From Candidatus Thiothrix anitrata (GTDB lineage Bacteria; Pseudomonadota; Gammaproteobacteria; Thiotrichales; Thiotrichaceae), in the NCBI RefSeq assembly GCF_017901155.1, contig NZ_CP072800.1, forward strand, positions 1,639,283-1,703,282: a stretch of 64,000 bases of DNA, in the 5' to 3' direction. A program made the position numbers and the translations under genes. Below are positions 34,647 to 43,497 of the stretch, piece after piece; within the stretch, counting starts at the first letter, position 1, and each line of letters starts with the position of its first letter. The notes under the pieces were generated by a model, which made no database searches, was not told the origin of the DNA, and worked only from the letters and a program-made list of their open reading frames with translations.

Positions 34647-34786
34647 CATTGGCAGACTGCTACTGCCAAGCTACGCCTCGGCAAAGATACCCTCAAATAC
34701 ATCCGAGCAAAGGAAGTGGTGGCAGTGCAACTGCGCGTAGCGGGGCGGGCGGAACCGCCGTTTGGGAATGTGATGGTGGGGCGAAT
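34647..34786 (+). repeat. Direct repeat B: orphan copy of the HerA-like gene's 3' end
   Basis: Copy of 33095-33234. It is not attached to an ATPase gene. Its presence marks the right end of a 1.4-kb insertion carrying the three genes above. Confidence 0.93.
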
Positions 34787-34813
34787 CAGTTAACTAAATA
34801 TGAGAAGGAAGTA

Positions 34814-35284
34814 ATGATGGAGCATACAGAATTTGGCAATATGGACGGGTTGATTGCCTTGGGGCAGGCTGTATCCAGTATTGCTGATGAATTCCGCCCG
34901 CAGGGAGCCTACCCAGTATTGGGGGCAGAAGGATCAGAATTCTTTGTTGAGATTGCATCAGGCCCAATGCCTACACGAACAACTCACTGGACGATATATA
35001 TCGCTTTCGGAGACACTATAAGTCATGATAGTTCCATTGACGATGGAGGCTTTGTTTTCACCCGTATTCAATATCCGCCCTGTTTCGGGTCGGAAATTAT
35101 TCTCCGCCTGTCAGATACAGAAGCTTTTGTCCGCTTGCCGGATGGAGCATGGCTGGTGGCACTTCTCGTCTTGCTGAGGGTAGCACTTGGAAAAGGCGTG
35201 GAAGCAACACATCCTTTGGATGGTCACGGAGATGTATTGCTTGGGTGGGATCAGGCACTAGAAACAGTTATTGGTGGAATTTGA
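34814..35284 (+). CDS. Hypothetical protein after the duplication
   Basis: 156 residues from ATG 34814 (RBS AGAAGGAAG); longer frames to the left read through the repeat and are not credible. Acidic, with GLIALGQAVSSIADEFRP near the start and LLGWDQALETVIGGI at the end. No family recognised. Its 3' end overlaps the convergent minus-strand gene by 17 nt. Confidence 0.5.
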   Translation: MMEHTEFGNMDGLIALGQAVSSIADEFRPQGAYPVLGAEGSEFFVEIASGPMPTRTTHWTIYIAFGDTISHDSSIDDGGFVFTRIQYPPCFGSEIILRLSDTEAFVRLPDGAWLVALLVLLRVALGKGVEATHPLDGHGDVLLGWDQALETVIGGI

Positions 35285-36200
35285 TCTTTAGGTAGATGTG
35301 GTCTAGGTTTTGGATCGTTACGATTATAGCATCTGATTGAACTTCAGGTTTCCCATAAGCATACCATCGACACTCCTGTTTATTCTTTGCTAGGTTGATT
35401 ATCTGCTTTAATAATGCCAAGTGCGAATTGGGTGATTCATAACCAACATCAGTGAATACCATGATCTTAAACGGTTTATATTCTCCTTTAACTTTTCCAT
35501 CTGTATGGCTTTGAATGAAATAAGTGCCTTCTTGGCTTATTTCCACAAAACCATACCCATGATAGATTCTCGGATATAGCCAATTTAAGAATAGGGTTCT
35601 TCGGAAAGCATCTCTGTAATTGGTTTTATCCTTGAGTTGTAGCGGAAGAGTGCCAAGTGCTTTGTTGATTTCATCGTTACGCTTGGCATCACTCCATTTT
35701 CGCTCTATCGCCTGCTTATATATTTCTCTTATCACTATGTTGTGAACTTCTACAATGGACTGGAGTAAATGTGTTCTTGGAATAGCCTTTCCTAAAAAAC
35801 TAGCGTTTTGTCTCCGCTCAAACACATCACTAGAACTTGGATGCTTCATTCCTGATTCTGACGGTTTTGAGTAAGACGTTCGGGGAGGTCGGCGATCAAT
35901 CAGCATCTCTGGGGCGTGCATATTTCTGGGACAGTAGCGTGATTTTGGTAGCTTATATTCTAACGCACTAACACCAACAGGATTGCCATCGCATCCGAAT
36001 AGATGTTTTTCTGATCTTGCAGCAAAGTGGGGAGATTTGCTGATTTCCCCTTCGGTATAAATTAAATATGCCACCAAGCGAATATCACAAAATGGACAAA
36101 AAAACTCCTCGTACTTGTCCCCATATGTCAGGTAATGACTCCGAAACTCCCAAGCACTGACTGCCTCACCACCTTTTTCTATTGCCCCCCACTCCGACAT
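35268..36200 (-). CDS. Hypothetical protein with zinc-finger-like N-terminus
   Basis: 310 residues. Near residue 34 FFCPFCDIRLVAYLIY and then HFAARSEKHLFGCDG make a CxxC...H...C arrangement that could bind zinc. The C-terminal half resembles an alpha/beta nuclease-like layout (KIMVFTDVGYESPNSHLALL, ECRWYAYGKPEVQSDAIIV), but no catalytic signature is certain. AT-richer than its neighbours, suggesting separate acquisition. Confidence 0.55.
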   Translation of the reverse strand: MSEWGAIEKGGEAVSAWEFRSHYLTYGDKYEEFFCPFCDIRLVAYLIYTEGEISKSPHFAARSEKHLFGCDGNPVGVSALEYKLPKSRYCPRNMHAPEMLIDRRPPRTSYSKPSESGMKHPSSSDVFERRQNASFLGKAIPRTHLLQSIVEVHNIVIREIYKQAIERKWSDAKRNDEINKALGTLPLQLKDKTNYRDAFRRTLFLNWLYPRIYHGYGFVEISQEGTYFIQSHTDGKVKGEYKPFKIMVFTDVGYESPNSHLALLKQIINLAKNKQECRWYAYGKPEVQSDAIIVTIQNLDHIYLKIKFHQ

Positions 36201-36237
36201 TTTTTTCTCCTGAATGTTACATTTATGGGATACCCCA

Positions 36238-36726
36238 TTAAACCACCAGCCCCTGCAACGGTAAAAACAGCTTCATCTCATCCAAGGGTGATTCCACAAA
36301 GCCGTGATGCAGATAGAATTGCTTGGCCTGTTCAGACAGTGCGTGTACCAGCAGGGCGCGAACACCGACTTGTTGCGCAACTTGCAGTGAACGTAACAGT
36401 GCATCCTTGAGCAAACCCCGACCTAAACCTTGTCCCTGATAGCGCACATCGGTTGCCAACCGCCCTAAAATAATCAACGGGATGGGATCTGGCATATTGC
36501 GGCGGATTTTGCCGGGGGCTGCATCCAGCATGGCACTGCCCGTTGCCAGCGCGTAATAGCCGACCACTTGCAGGCCGTCACAGACAACATAAGTACGTGA
36601 TGCCCCCGCTGCCTCATTTTTCAAGGCACGGCGTTTAAGTCAATGATCCAATATCTCTTCACCAGAACAAAACTCGCCCAACCCATGTGATGCAAGAATC
36701 GGCACGGGTAGACTCAATGTTCCCAT
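36238..36726 (-). pseudogene. GNAT toxin gene interrupted by a stop codon
   Basis: From ATG 36726 the frame encodes a typical GNAT-type TA toxin start (LPVPILASHGLGEFCSG), then a TGA at 36642-36640 after LDH, then continues in frame (LKRRALKNEAAGASRTYVVC to the stop at 36238). Relatives usually have Trp in that place, so TGG to TGA is the likely change. The acetyl-CoA site (RLATDVRYQGQGLGRGLL) is intact after the stop. An internal ATG at 36624 could still give a 128-aa piece. It overlaps the antitoxin by 13 nt. Confidence 0.8.
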
Positions 36727-36998
36727 AATGATGGTGTCCTGAGTAATTTACTGATGCGTTGCTGTTGATCAACACTCAAAGGGGTGGATAATGCTGCGTC
36801 AAATGCGTGGAATTGTTGCTCATCCAACAGAAAAAGCCGCTGATCCAGTAATACATCCATCGCTTCACGACAAGCGACCTCCAGCATAAAATCAGAACGG
36901 CTCTTGCCTAACAGTGTTGCTGCTTTGTCAATCAGCAAACGTTGGGTGGGTAACGCCCGTAAGTTGATGGGTGAGTCACGGTTGGGTGTGGTTTGCAT
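36714..36998 (-). CDS. DUF1778 antitoxin (TacA-like)
   Basis: 94 residues. SPINLRALPTQRLLIDKAATLLGKSRSDFMLEVA is the ribbon-helix-helix segment of DUF1778 antitoxins, with a toxin-binding tail (LLDEQQFHAFDAAL). It represses the operon and neutralises the GNAT toxin, which here carries a nonsense codon. Confidence 0.85.
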   Translation of the reverse strand: MQTTPNRDSPINLRALPTQRLLIDKAATLLGKSRSDFMLEVACREAMDVLLDQRLFLLDEQQFHAFDAALSTPLSVDQQQRISKLLRTPSLWEH

Positions 36999-37121
36999 CG
37001 TCAGTCCTCACACTGTGAAATGGTTGATTTACGATTATAGGCTATTCGTATATCGAAATGCTACACACCATGCTTGTGGCGTTGTTTCGTTTCCCGTCTC
37101 TATTCAAACAACGTGTCACAA

Positions 37122-38567
37122 TTAATTCTCCTTGCCCCACTCCCAATACGCCTTGTCCTTAACCCTGCTCACCTGCTTGCCGGATGACACGTAGTAGCTC
37201 ATGTGTTTGCCAAGGTTACGGATGGATTCCATTAAATCGTCCTGTGCGGATTTGTCAGTGACATTGAAAATAGCGCGGATGTCCTTGGGGCTGATCTCAT
37301 CCACCGAATGCACCACCCACGACTTCATGTAGGCCGCGTAGTTGTCTTCACCGGTACGGAAATGGGTGATTTGTTGAGTAGAGAGAATCGTGCCAACCCC
37401 GTATTCACGACCCTCCTTGAGGATGCGTTTGAGTGACGGGAAATCTTGGCTCATAAAATTATCCGCCTCATCCGCAATCACCATTTTGCTGATCTGACGA
37501 AAATCACCATCGACCTGCGGCTTGCCGTTGCGCTGCATCTGCGCGTAGAACAGGTCAAGGGTGAGGGCAACCACAAGGTTTTGGATACTGGGGTCATCAC
37601 CGGCTAAGTCGATGATGGTGATCCCGTCCCGCTCAATCAGTTCATGCAAACTCACGAGGTTATCTTGCTGGTCTTCAAAAATCTGGAAGCTCACCAGTTT
37701 GGATAATGCCGCATACAACGAATCTTTTTCCGGTTCCTCCGCCAAGAAAACTTCCCACACGTCTTGGATCGTGGGTGCAGGACGTTGCCATGTGGCGGGT
37801 TTATCGGGATGGATACCCGCACACCGGTAGCTTTCCGCAATCGCCTCTTGCAGTTTCAGCCGCTGCTTTTCACCCAAACCGAAGGCACGCGCCACGGTAT
37901 CAGTGAAAGCCGACGCAGCACGCACCGGCAAACGCGGCACATCCCCAAACAGCGACAACGGGTTGTACGGCAGTTTGTACAGCTTATGGCTGGTTGCCCC
38001 CACCGCCTGCTTAAAATCGTCTTGGGTATAGTCCGACTTGTAGTCGAAGATCAATTGCCCCAACGGGGCGCGGTTTTGTTCCGTCATACGTGACAACTGC
38101 CAGATCACCGACTTCACAAACTGGGTCTTGCCCGTCCCCATCGTACCGATAATCCCCATGTTCGGGTTCAAGGTGGCACGGGTATCGTTCGGCAACCAAT
38201 AAACGGATACATCGCCCGTATTGCCCTTATCGCCGTCGCCGCTGCTGTCGTTCATGGCAGTACCCAGCAGCACGGCAGCACCCAAGCCCACCGCAGGGGA
38301 AGGTAACTGCCCATCCGTCGCCGCTAAGCTTTCAGCCTCGTCCACACCGATAAAACCCGCAGGCGGATCACCCCAAAACCCTTCCCGCCGCCAGCGGGTA
38401 ATGTGGCGGTCATAAGCTTTCCAGCCAAGGAAAGAAAACAACCCTGCCAAACCCACCGGGGGTGCAACCAATGCCCCTGCTACCACACTCAACGTCACTA
38501 CTGCACTGCCACTTAATGAATCCGGGGCAAAATGTTCAGGACGCACCCGACCGATCATGTTTACCAT
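37122..38567 (-). CDS. Membrane HerA/VirD4-like ATPase, copy 2
   Basis: 481 residues, RBS GGGAG. Two N-terminal hydrophobic segments (about 20-38, 40-52) anchor it. P-loop GIIGTMGTGKTQFVKSVIW (about 137-155), then LIFDYKSDYTQDDF; Walker B KMVIADEADNFM; later GVGTILSTQQITHF. It shares PDKPATWQR with the ATPase at 31874 and the coupling-protein layout (membrane anchor plus motor). Last gene of the minus-strand operon beginning at 43737. Probably pumps DNA or protein through the membrane. Confidence 0.75.
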   Translation of the reverse strand: MVNMIGRVRPEHFAPDSLSGSAVVTLSVVAGALVAPPVGLAGLFSFLGWKAYDRHITRWRREGFWGDPPAGFIGVDEAESLAATDGQLPSPAVGLGAAVLLGTAMNDSSGDGDKGNTGDVSVYWLPNDTRATLNPNMGIIGTMGTGKTQFVKSVIWQLSRMTEQNRAPLGQLIFDYKSDYTQDDFKQAVGATSHKLYKLPYNPLSLFGDVPRLPVRAASAFTDTVARAFGLGEKQRLKLQEAIAESYRCAGIHPDKPATWQRPAPTIQDVWEVFLAEEPEKDSLYAALSKLVSFQIFEDQQDNLVSLHELIERDGITIIDLAGDDPSIQNLVVALTLDLFYAQMQRNGKPQVDGDFRQISKMVIADEADNFMSQDFPSLKRILKEGREYGVGTILSTQQITHFRTGEDNYAAYMKSWVVHSVDEISPKDIRAIFNVTDKSAQDDLMESIRNLGKHMSYYVSSGKQVSRVKDKAYWEWGKEN

Positions 38568-38571
38568 TGTC

Positions 38572-39642
38572 TTATCTCCCCAAGCGTTCTTGCTTCAATT
38601 CTTTGATCAGGTTTTGGCGGTCTTGTACTGGCAAACTGTCCCAATCAATCCCGGCTTGTTGGTATTGCAGCCGCAATAACATTTCATCATCAATCGCGTG
38701 ATAATCCGGGGCTGCTTCAAACGTTGTTACTCCGGCTTGCGCGGTTGGCATTGCCGTCGTGTTATTACCGTTATTGCCGCCACCTTGTCCAGCCAATAAC
38801 ACCACCGCAATCAACGCCACCCCGGCACTGGCAATCCATGCCGGGGTATTACTCACTGCCTTTTTCATGCCTAAATCCAGCATGGCCTTTTCATTTTCTT
38901 CGGCTTTCGCTTGCGCTTGCAGGATTAATTGCTGGTTACTTTTTTCCAGATGGATGCGCTGTTTTAACACCTGTTGCTGGCGCAATAACGCATAACGTTT
39001 AGCCTGTTCATCCAGTAATTCACGGTGTACCGGGCTGGTCATTAAGGCTACCTGTTTTAACGCCTTTGCAGTCATTTCCTTGGCAGAAGGTTTTTTCTCA
39101 ATATCCCGCCATTGCCAGCCATTTACGCCTTCCTTGGGCTGGATGATCAGGCCGATGTCCTTCATGAGTGGGATGAGGTCATGCCGCAAGTAATTAGTGG
39201 TAATCGACTCCGGGGTTTGCTCTGCTATTTGTGACTCTAGCTCTCTCAGATTCACATCCATACCGGGTCGCACCAAGCGGGTCATGACGGTAATGGCTTG
39301 TAGCTGATCCTGACGGGGACGTTCTTTGTTGGCTACAAAGAACTTAGCCAGACATGCCCGAACTTCTTCGCGCATAAAATAATACTTAATGAACACTTTG
39401 CGGATTTCATCTTGTTTTTTGATGTCATCGGCTTGTTTGGAAGCCATTTCCAAGCCGGGAATGACTTCATCTGCATTGCCACTTTCTGACACTTTTTTAG
39501 CAAAAAAGCCTCTGCCAAAATCCTGCCAAAACCCTGCCAAACCCAAATCACCCTGAAAACCGCTGTTTTCGGTGGTACTGGCAGGTGTTTCAGCAGCTTT
39601 GACCGGGAGAGTGACCACGTTGTGTGCTAATGCGTTTTCCAT
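38572..39642 (-). CDS. Membrane protein of the HerA operon
   Basis: 356 residues from ATG 39642 (RBS TGAGG). Soluble helical N-terminal domain (about 60-220, with a winged-helix-like part NYLRHDLIPLMKDIGLI), a basic coiled coil (about 230-280), one transmembrane helix (PAWIASAGVALIAVVLLAGQ) and a short outer tail. No family recognised. Its start is 10 nt after the end of the hydrolase gene, and it ends 4 nt before the ATPase start. Confidence 0.6.
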   Translation of the reverse strand: MENALAHNVVTLPVKAAETPASTTENSGFQGDLGLAGFWQDFGRGFFAKKVSESGNADEVIPGLEMASKQADDIKKQDEIRKVFIKYYFMREEVRACLAKFFVANKERPRQDQLQAITVMTRLVRPGMDVNLRELESQIAEQTPESITTNYLRHDLIPLMKDIGLIIQPKEGVNGWQWRDIEKKPSAKEMTAKALKQVALMTSPVHRELLDEQAKRYALLRQQQVLKQRIHLEKSNQQLILQAQAKAEENEKAMLDLGMKKAVSNTPAWIASAGVALIAVVLLAGQGGGNNGNNTTAMPTAQAGVTTFEAAPDYHAIDDEMLLRLQYQQAGIDWDSLPVQDRQNLIKELKQERLGR

Positions 39643-39652
39643 GATTTTTTCC

Positions 39653-40933
39653 TCAAATAAACTTCTTGGGTGCAGTGCGGTAGCCGAGTACCCGGTTGAC
39701 CGGGAAACTGTCAATACTGACCCATTCGCTGTGACGGCTACCGGGTTCTGTTTGGTTGCCACCAAGGATCAGGACATTCCCATTGCTATCAAATCCCTTA
39801 AAAAATCCAACATGACCCATCCAGCCATCACGGCTGCCGCGCCATAACACCACAATGTCCCCAAGCTTCGGGGTGTCGGTTTTGGTTCCCCAGTTAAGGA
39901 AAGACCGGGCGTTCAATTGCCCCGTCCCGGCAATGCCATTTTCGTGCAACACCGCATTGGCAAAGGCGGCACACCATGCGGTGACATCCGGGTTTAAACT
40001 AAACCCCGCCTTGCGCATGAATACCGCTAATTGCCGGTTATTAGCCTCCTCGTGCAGCCCGATAAAGCGGCTGGCGGTTGCTATCACATCGGTGGTTTTA
40101 ACGGCGGCTGCGCCAATTCCGGCGTATTCAGAGGCATAAGCACCGCCTTTTTTGGTGTTTTTGCCGTGCAAGAAATAATCCACGGCGGTATTAATCCCTT
40201 GCAGGTGCGCTACTGCGACAAAACCGGCAATCTTTTCGTATTGCCCCTCACGCAATACACCGCGTTTAAAACCTTCTTCAATATTGAAATTAGCCAGTTT
40301 GACAAAAAAAGCATCTTGAATTTCAGGGCTTGCCATAAAGCTTTCAAAGCTATTACCCGTCGTCCAGTTATTATTATTTTGCAGGAACTCAAGGTGTAAT
40401 TTGCCGCAACTCCCGGCCTTAATGCAGTCCGCCGCCACGTCGAATACTTCGCGTTTGATGTAACCGGTTTGTGCCAAGGCGGCTGCACCGCCTTGGTAGC
40501 CGCCCAAATAACCGAAGATGTTCCAACCTTCATAGCTGCCACTGTTCTCACGCTGGATAATCGCCTTCATCAGTGCCACGGTCTGCTCGTTAGACAACCC
40601 CCGCAGAGCTTGCCCACGGTACATACTGGGCATGGCATAGTTAATACTGGCCAGCCACGCCCCGGCGCGTTCAGCAGCGGTATTGACCGCCTCAAACGCG
40701 GTATCCACCGCCTCACTGACCGGTGTTCCGGCAGTGCGTAACGGGCTTAACACCATGAAATACGCCATCAGTGCCACCGGTAAAGCGAAATACCATTCCA
40801 TTTGCGGACGGGTACGCAACCACGTCACATGGGTAGTCGCTTTCGTTTCTTTTACATCATGTTTAACTTCAGCGAGATCACGCTTTATTTGTGCGACATC
40901 CCGACTCAGTTGCAATGTAATTGCGGTATTCAT
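39653..40933 (-). CDS. Membrane-anchored bifunctional peptidoglycan hydrolase
   Basis: 426 residues from ATG 40933, overlapping the previous stop (ATGA). Transmembrane helix about 46-64. A muramidase-like domain (about 115-250) has E129 in IIQRENSGSYEGWNIFGYLG and YQGG. A C-terminal NlpC/P60- or CHAP-like domain (TIGR02594 type) has C321 in DVTAWCAAFAN, H374 in MGHVGFF and N393 in GGNQTEPGSRHSEW. It should cut both glycan and peptide bonds. Together with a membrane ATPase this suggests local wall opening for a machine in the envelope. Confidence 0.75.
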   Translation of the reverse strand: MNTAITLQLSRDVAQIKRDLAEVKHDVKETKATTHVTWLRTRPQMEWYFALPVALMAYFMVLSPLRTAGTPVSEAVDTAFEAVNTAAERAGAWLASINYAMPSMYRGQALRGLSNEQTVALMKAIIQRENSGSYEGWNIFGYLGGYQGGAAALAQTGYIKREVFDVAADCIKAGSCGKLHLEFLQNNNNWTTGNSFESFMASPEIQDAFFVKLANFNIEEGFKRGVLREGQYEKIAGFVAVAHLQGINTAVDYFLHGKNTKKGGAYASEYAGIGAAAVKTTDVIATASRFIGLHEEANNRQLAVFMRKAGFSLNPDVTAWCAAFANAVLHENGIAGTGQLNARSFLNWGTKTDTPKLGDIVVLWRGSRDGWMGHVGFFKGFDSNGNVLILGGNQTEPGSRHSEWVSIDSFPVNRVLGYRTAPKKFI

Positions 40934-41130
40934 TGCATCCAATCCGGTAAGAATTTCAGGAAAAACCCGCGTATTGCATCCGAGAGCTGCTGGAAAAACA
41001 TTCCCAACATATCCCCCGCCCATGTCACGATCAGTGGCATGAGGAAATTCAGCAGCAGGAAAATCACCAGCAACCACTTACCAACGGGTGTGAAGACATA
41101 AAACCCAATGTGCGCTAATTTGTAATACAT
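40930..41130 (-). CDS. Small membrane protein
   Basis: 66 residues, RBS CAGGAG 7 nt upstream. One or two membrane helices (VGKWLLVIFLLLNFLMPLIV) then an amphipathic end (FFQQLSDAIRGFFLKFLPDW). ATGA overlap with the hydrolase. Unknown family; the tight coupling shows it is a true gene. Confidence 0.7.
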   Translation of the reverse strand: MYYKLAHIGFYVFTPVGKWLLVIFLLLNFLMPLIVTWAGDMLGMFFQQLSDAIRGFFLKFLPDWMQ

Positions 41131-41156
41131 GGGATTTCTCCTGCGTTACCAAAGGG

Positions 41157-41684
41157 TTAGATTTGTTTTTTCCACTCGTAACCGGTGGTGCAGGCACGTA
41201 CCCCTGCCATTGTCTTCGTCCACGGCATTGTGCCTTGCTCACACTGCTGGCGAGCCAAGTCAGAAATCGCTGCACCACGAACGTAACCTTGAAACAAGGC
41301 GTTTTGCCCAACGCCGCCGTTGTTACCGGCACTTGGGGCGTTTGAAGTTGACTTAATTGCGTTAGCAGCCGTCGCCACACCGTCGTAAGCCCCTTCAGCC
41401 ACACTGAGCAACTGCTTGAAATTGATGCTCACCCCGTTAGCAAATAGACTGACGGTCAACAGGATCGCCATAATGCCACCAACCGTTTCTTTGCTGGCAA
41501 TCAAGGCTCCGCCAATGAGCAACCCCAAAATGGAAGCCGCCACACTCCATGCCTGACTCCCGCCGACCTCAATCACCGCTACCTCGGTAGCCAGTGCGGA
41601 CAGCAGCGACACCGCACTGATCCCCAACGTCGCCATACCGATAAAAGTGGACGCATTCGCCCCGTAGTAATTGTCGCCTATCAT
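41157..41684 (-). CDS. Polytopic membrane protein
   Basis: 175 residues with about four hydrophobic helices (10-35, 45-65, 68-82, and a weak one near 90). The C-terminal part is soluble, has two cysteines (QQCEQG, RACTTG) and ends WKKQI. Recalls small channel or pilin-like proteins but I recognise no family. ATGA overlap with the preceding 84-aa gene. Confidence 0.6.
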   Translation of the reverse strand: MIGDNYYGANASTFIGMATLGISAVSLLSALATEVAVIEVGGSQAWSVAASILGLLIGGALIASKETVGGIMAILLTVSLFANGVSINFKQLLSVAEGAYDGVATAANAIKSTSNAPSAGNNGGVGQNALFQGYVRGAAISDLARQQCEQGTMPWTKTMAGVRACTTGYEWKKQI

Positions 41685-41935
41685 TGCTTATTCTCCTGAT
41701 TACCAAAATTTGCCGAGCACCAGTTCTGCATGAACTGGTAACTGTCGTTATCACTCACCAACACCGGTTGTTGTTCACCTTGTGCCGCCCTGATCTGGTT
41801 AAGGCTGGCAGTGACAGCCGCCTCAGCCTCACCACGGTCATCACCACTGAGATACCAACCGGTTGCCACACCCAAGCTAAAAATAATGGCGAAGTGGGTG
41901 GAGATGCCGTACCACTCTTTCATGACGAGGCTCAT
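41681..41935 (-). CDS. Small single-pass membrane protein
   Basis: 84 residues. One transmembrane helix (about 12-29, HFAIIFSLGVATGWYLSG) and an acidic/helical outer part with one Cys (FMQNWCSANFG). No family recognised. It is the first gene after the 180-bp gap holding the TTGCA repeat. Confidence 0.55.
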   Translation of the reverse strand: MSLVMKEWYGISTHFAIIFSLGVATGWYLSGDDRGEAEAAVTASLNQIRAAQGEQQPVLVSDNDSYQFMQNWCSANFGNQENKQ

Positions 41936-41960
41936 GGATGGCTCCTTGCTAATTGCACAT

Positions 41961-42058
41961 TCGTTGCAGGTGTAACCGCTTTTCGTTGCACATCCATTGC
42001 AGGTATTTGCAGGTCATTTGCAGTTGATTGCACCGCTATTGCAGGTATTTGCAGGTCA
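41961..42058. repeat. TTGCAGGT repeat cluster, intergenic
   Basis: Nine TTGCA pentamers in about 110 bp, five of them TTGCAGGT. A 21-bp piece (41996-42016) recurs exactly at 42038-42058, 42 bp apart. The same motif is dense again inside the adjacent gene (42387-42518). Confidence 0.75.
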
Positions 42059-42115
42059 ACGGCATTTAAGAAAAACGGGTTTGTATTGCTGTTAATCATT
42101 ATTTGTTTATCCTTA

Positions 42116-43330
42116 TTAGGCAGTACGTGAAGCTAGTGGAATGACGTTACTGGCTACTTCGCTATAAAAGTAGGTGAATCCCTTGCCCTTAACGTCACGG
42201 GCTAAATAGCCATTTTCATAAGCAAATTCACGCAGTTCCGTCACTTTAGTTCTTCCCCAGCCTGTCGCCTGCATGATGATTTCCAGCGTTACAGCGTTAT
42301 CCTCCGCCGGAATAATTTTTCTGTTTTTTAGTAGCCCTACCGCTGCATCCCACGTTAATTGACGAAAACCTTCTTTGGTTTGCTCTATTGCAGGTAATTG
42401 CAGGCTTTTGCCGCCTTCTATTGCAGTCCATTGCAGCCTATTGCAGGTCATTGCAGCTTCATTTGCATGTGCAATAGCTCCATTGCAGGTGACAATAGCG
42501 TTTTGCAGTTGCTGCAAAGTGTCTTTCGCCGCTTGGTTGGCTGCTTGCAAGCTCACCACTTGCCCCTGTTCTTGCTCACGCTTGTGGGTTTTGAACCACC
42601 CGGCAAACAACACGAGTAACAGTGTCATCAGGTCATACAGGCTGGCGCGTGCCAGTGTTGCTTGATCCAGTGGCACGTCTGCTGTATTGGAAGGCGTGTG
42701 CTGCTGTACTGTTTCAGCTACAGGAGTCACTGGCGCAGCCGTTAGTCGTTGGGTGTAATTCTCCAACCGCCCCATGAGCTGACCAATCTCGGTATTGCGT
42801 TCTGCGATAGCCTTGCGTAATTGAACTGCCTGCCATGCCGCACCTTTTTGACTGCTACCGTCCAGATCAGTCACGCGACTTGCATCAGCCGCATTGAACT
42901 GGCGCAGGTCTTCAATCTGCTGGCGTAAGTCGGCTTGCTGCTGTTGCAGTGTTTGGGTCACTGCCGCCTGCTGCTGGCGTACCCGTTGGGCTTCCGCTCG
43001 TGCATCGGTTTGTTGCTGACGCAGTTCTGCCTGATGCTGCTCCACCAAGGGCAGTGTTATGTGCTGGTAGATGGTGTAACTGCTCAAGGCAATCGCAGAG
43101 GCCGCAACGAACCCAGCTACCACTCGCTTGATAGCACCCTTATGGTTGAAAGCCACTTCACAACCGGCGTATACCGCAATACCCAAAGCAATAGCACCCG
43201 CCGTTGACAGCAACAGGTCGCCGTTAGTCTCAGTCATGAGATACGCGCCGGTTCCCTTAATGCTGGCAGCCGTGGTCAGCGCACCGGCTACGTAGAAAAC
43301 AGTTTGCGGTGACAGGGAGGGTAATTTCAT
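42116..43330 (-). CDS. Membrane coiled-coil protein with C-terminal winged helix
   Basis: 404 residues from ATG 43330 (RBS TAGGAG). Three N-terminal helices (about 8-25, 35-55, 68-90), a Gln-rich coiled coil (about 95-150, QAELRQQQTDARAEAQRVRQ), another coil near 175-195, a hydrophobic segment (DLMTLLLVLFAGWF), and a winged-helix-like C-terminus (LLKNRKIIPAEDN, IIMQATGWGRTKVTELREFA, GKGFTYFY). It could hold DNA at the membrane. The codons around 42387-42518 are full of TTGCAG. Confidence 0.65.
   Translation of the reverse strand: MKLPSLSPQTVFYVAGALTTAASIKGTGAYLMTETNGDLLLSTAGAIALGIAVYAGCEVAFNHKGAIKRVVAGFVAASAIALSSYTIYQHITLPLVEQHQAELRQQQTDARAEAQRVRQQQAAVTQTLQQQQADLRQQIEDLRQFNAADASRVTDLDGSSQKGAAWQAVQLRKAIAERNTEIGQLMGRLENYTQRLTAAPVTPVAETVQQHTPSNTADVPLDQATLARASLYDLMTLLLVLFAGWFKTHKREQEQGQVVSLQAANQAAKDTLQQLQNAIVTCNGAIAHANEAAMTCNRLQWTAIEGGKSLQLPAIEQTKEGFRQLTWDAAVGLLKNRKIIPAEDNAVTLEIIMQATGWGRTKVTELREFAYENGYLARDVKGKGFTYFYSEVASNVIPLASRTA
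42387..42518. repeat. TTGCAG repeat cluster inside the coiled-coil gene
   Basis: About nine TTGCA motifs in 130 bp plus inverted forms (TGCAAT, TGCAAA), e.g. at 42388, 42397, 42421, 42430, 42440 and 42450, mostly 9-11 bp apart. The encoded residues are QLQNAIVTCNGAIAHANEAA and onward. Confidence 0.7.
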
Positions 43331-43497
43331 GGTGTTGCTCCTAGTTTGGGCAGGGTGCTGGATTGGTACACTGACCAAACAACCCATTCTGCTGACGGAA
43401 GTGGCAACCCACGCATGAGCCGATTGGCGTACCAATGCGCGGAGGAATCCGCACCACAATTGAAAATAGCGGGTAATTTAGTGCGTTTGTGGTAGCA

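Noticed and set aside
34607..35284. 225-aa frame starting before the direct repeat
   Set aside because: The first 69 codons read the duplicated ATPase DNA in a different frame. The credible start is ATG 34814 with a good RBS.
42375..43207. Plus-strand open frames opposite the coiled-coil gene
   Set aside because: Shadow frames produced by Gln-rich codon bias on the minus strand. No RBS and no domain.
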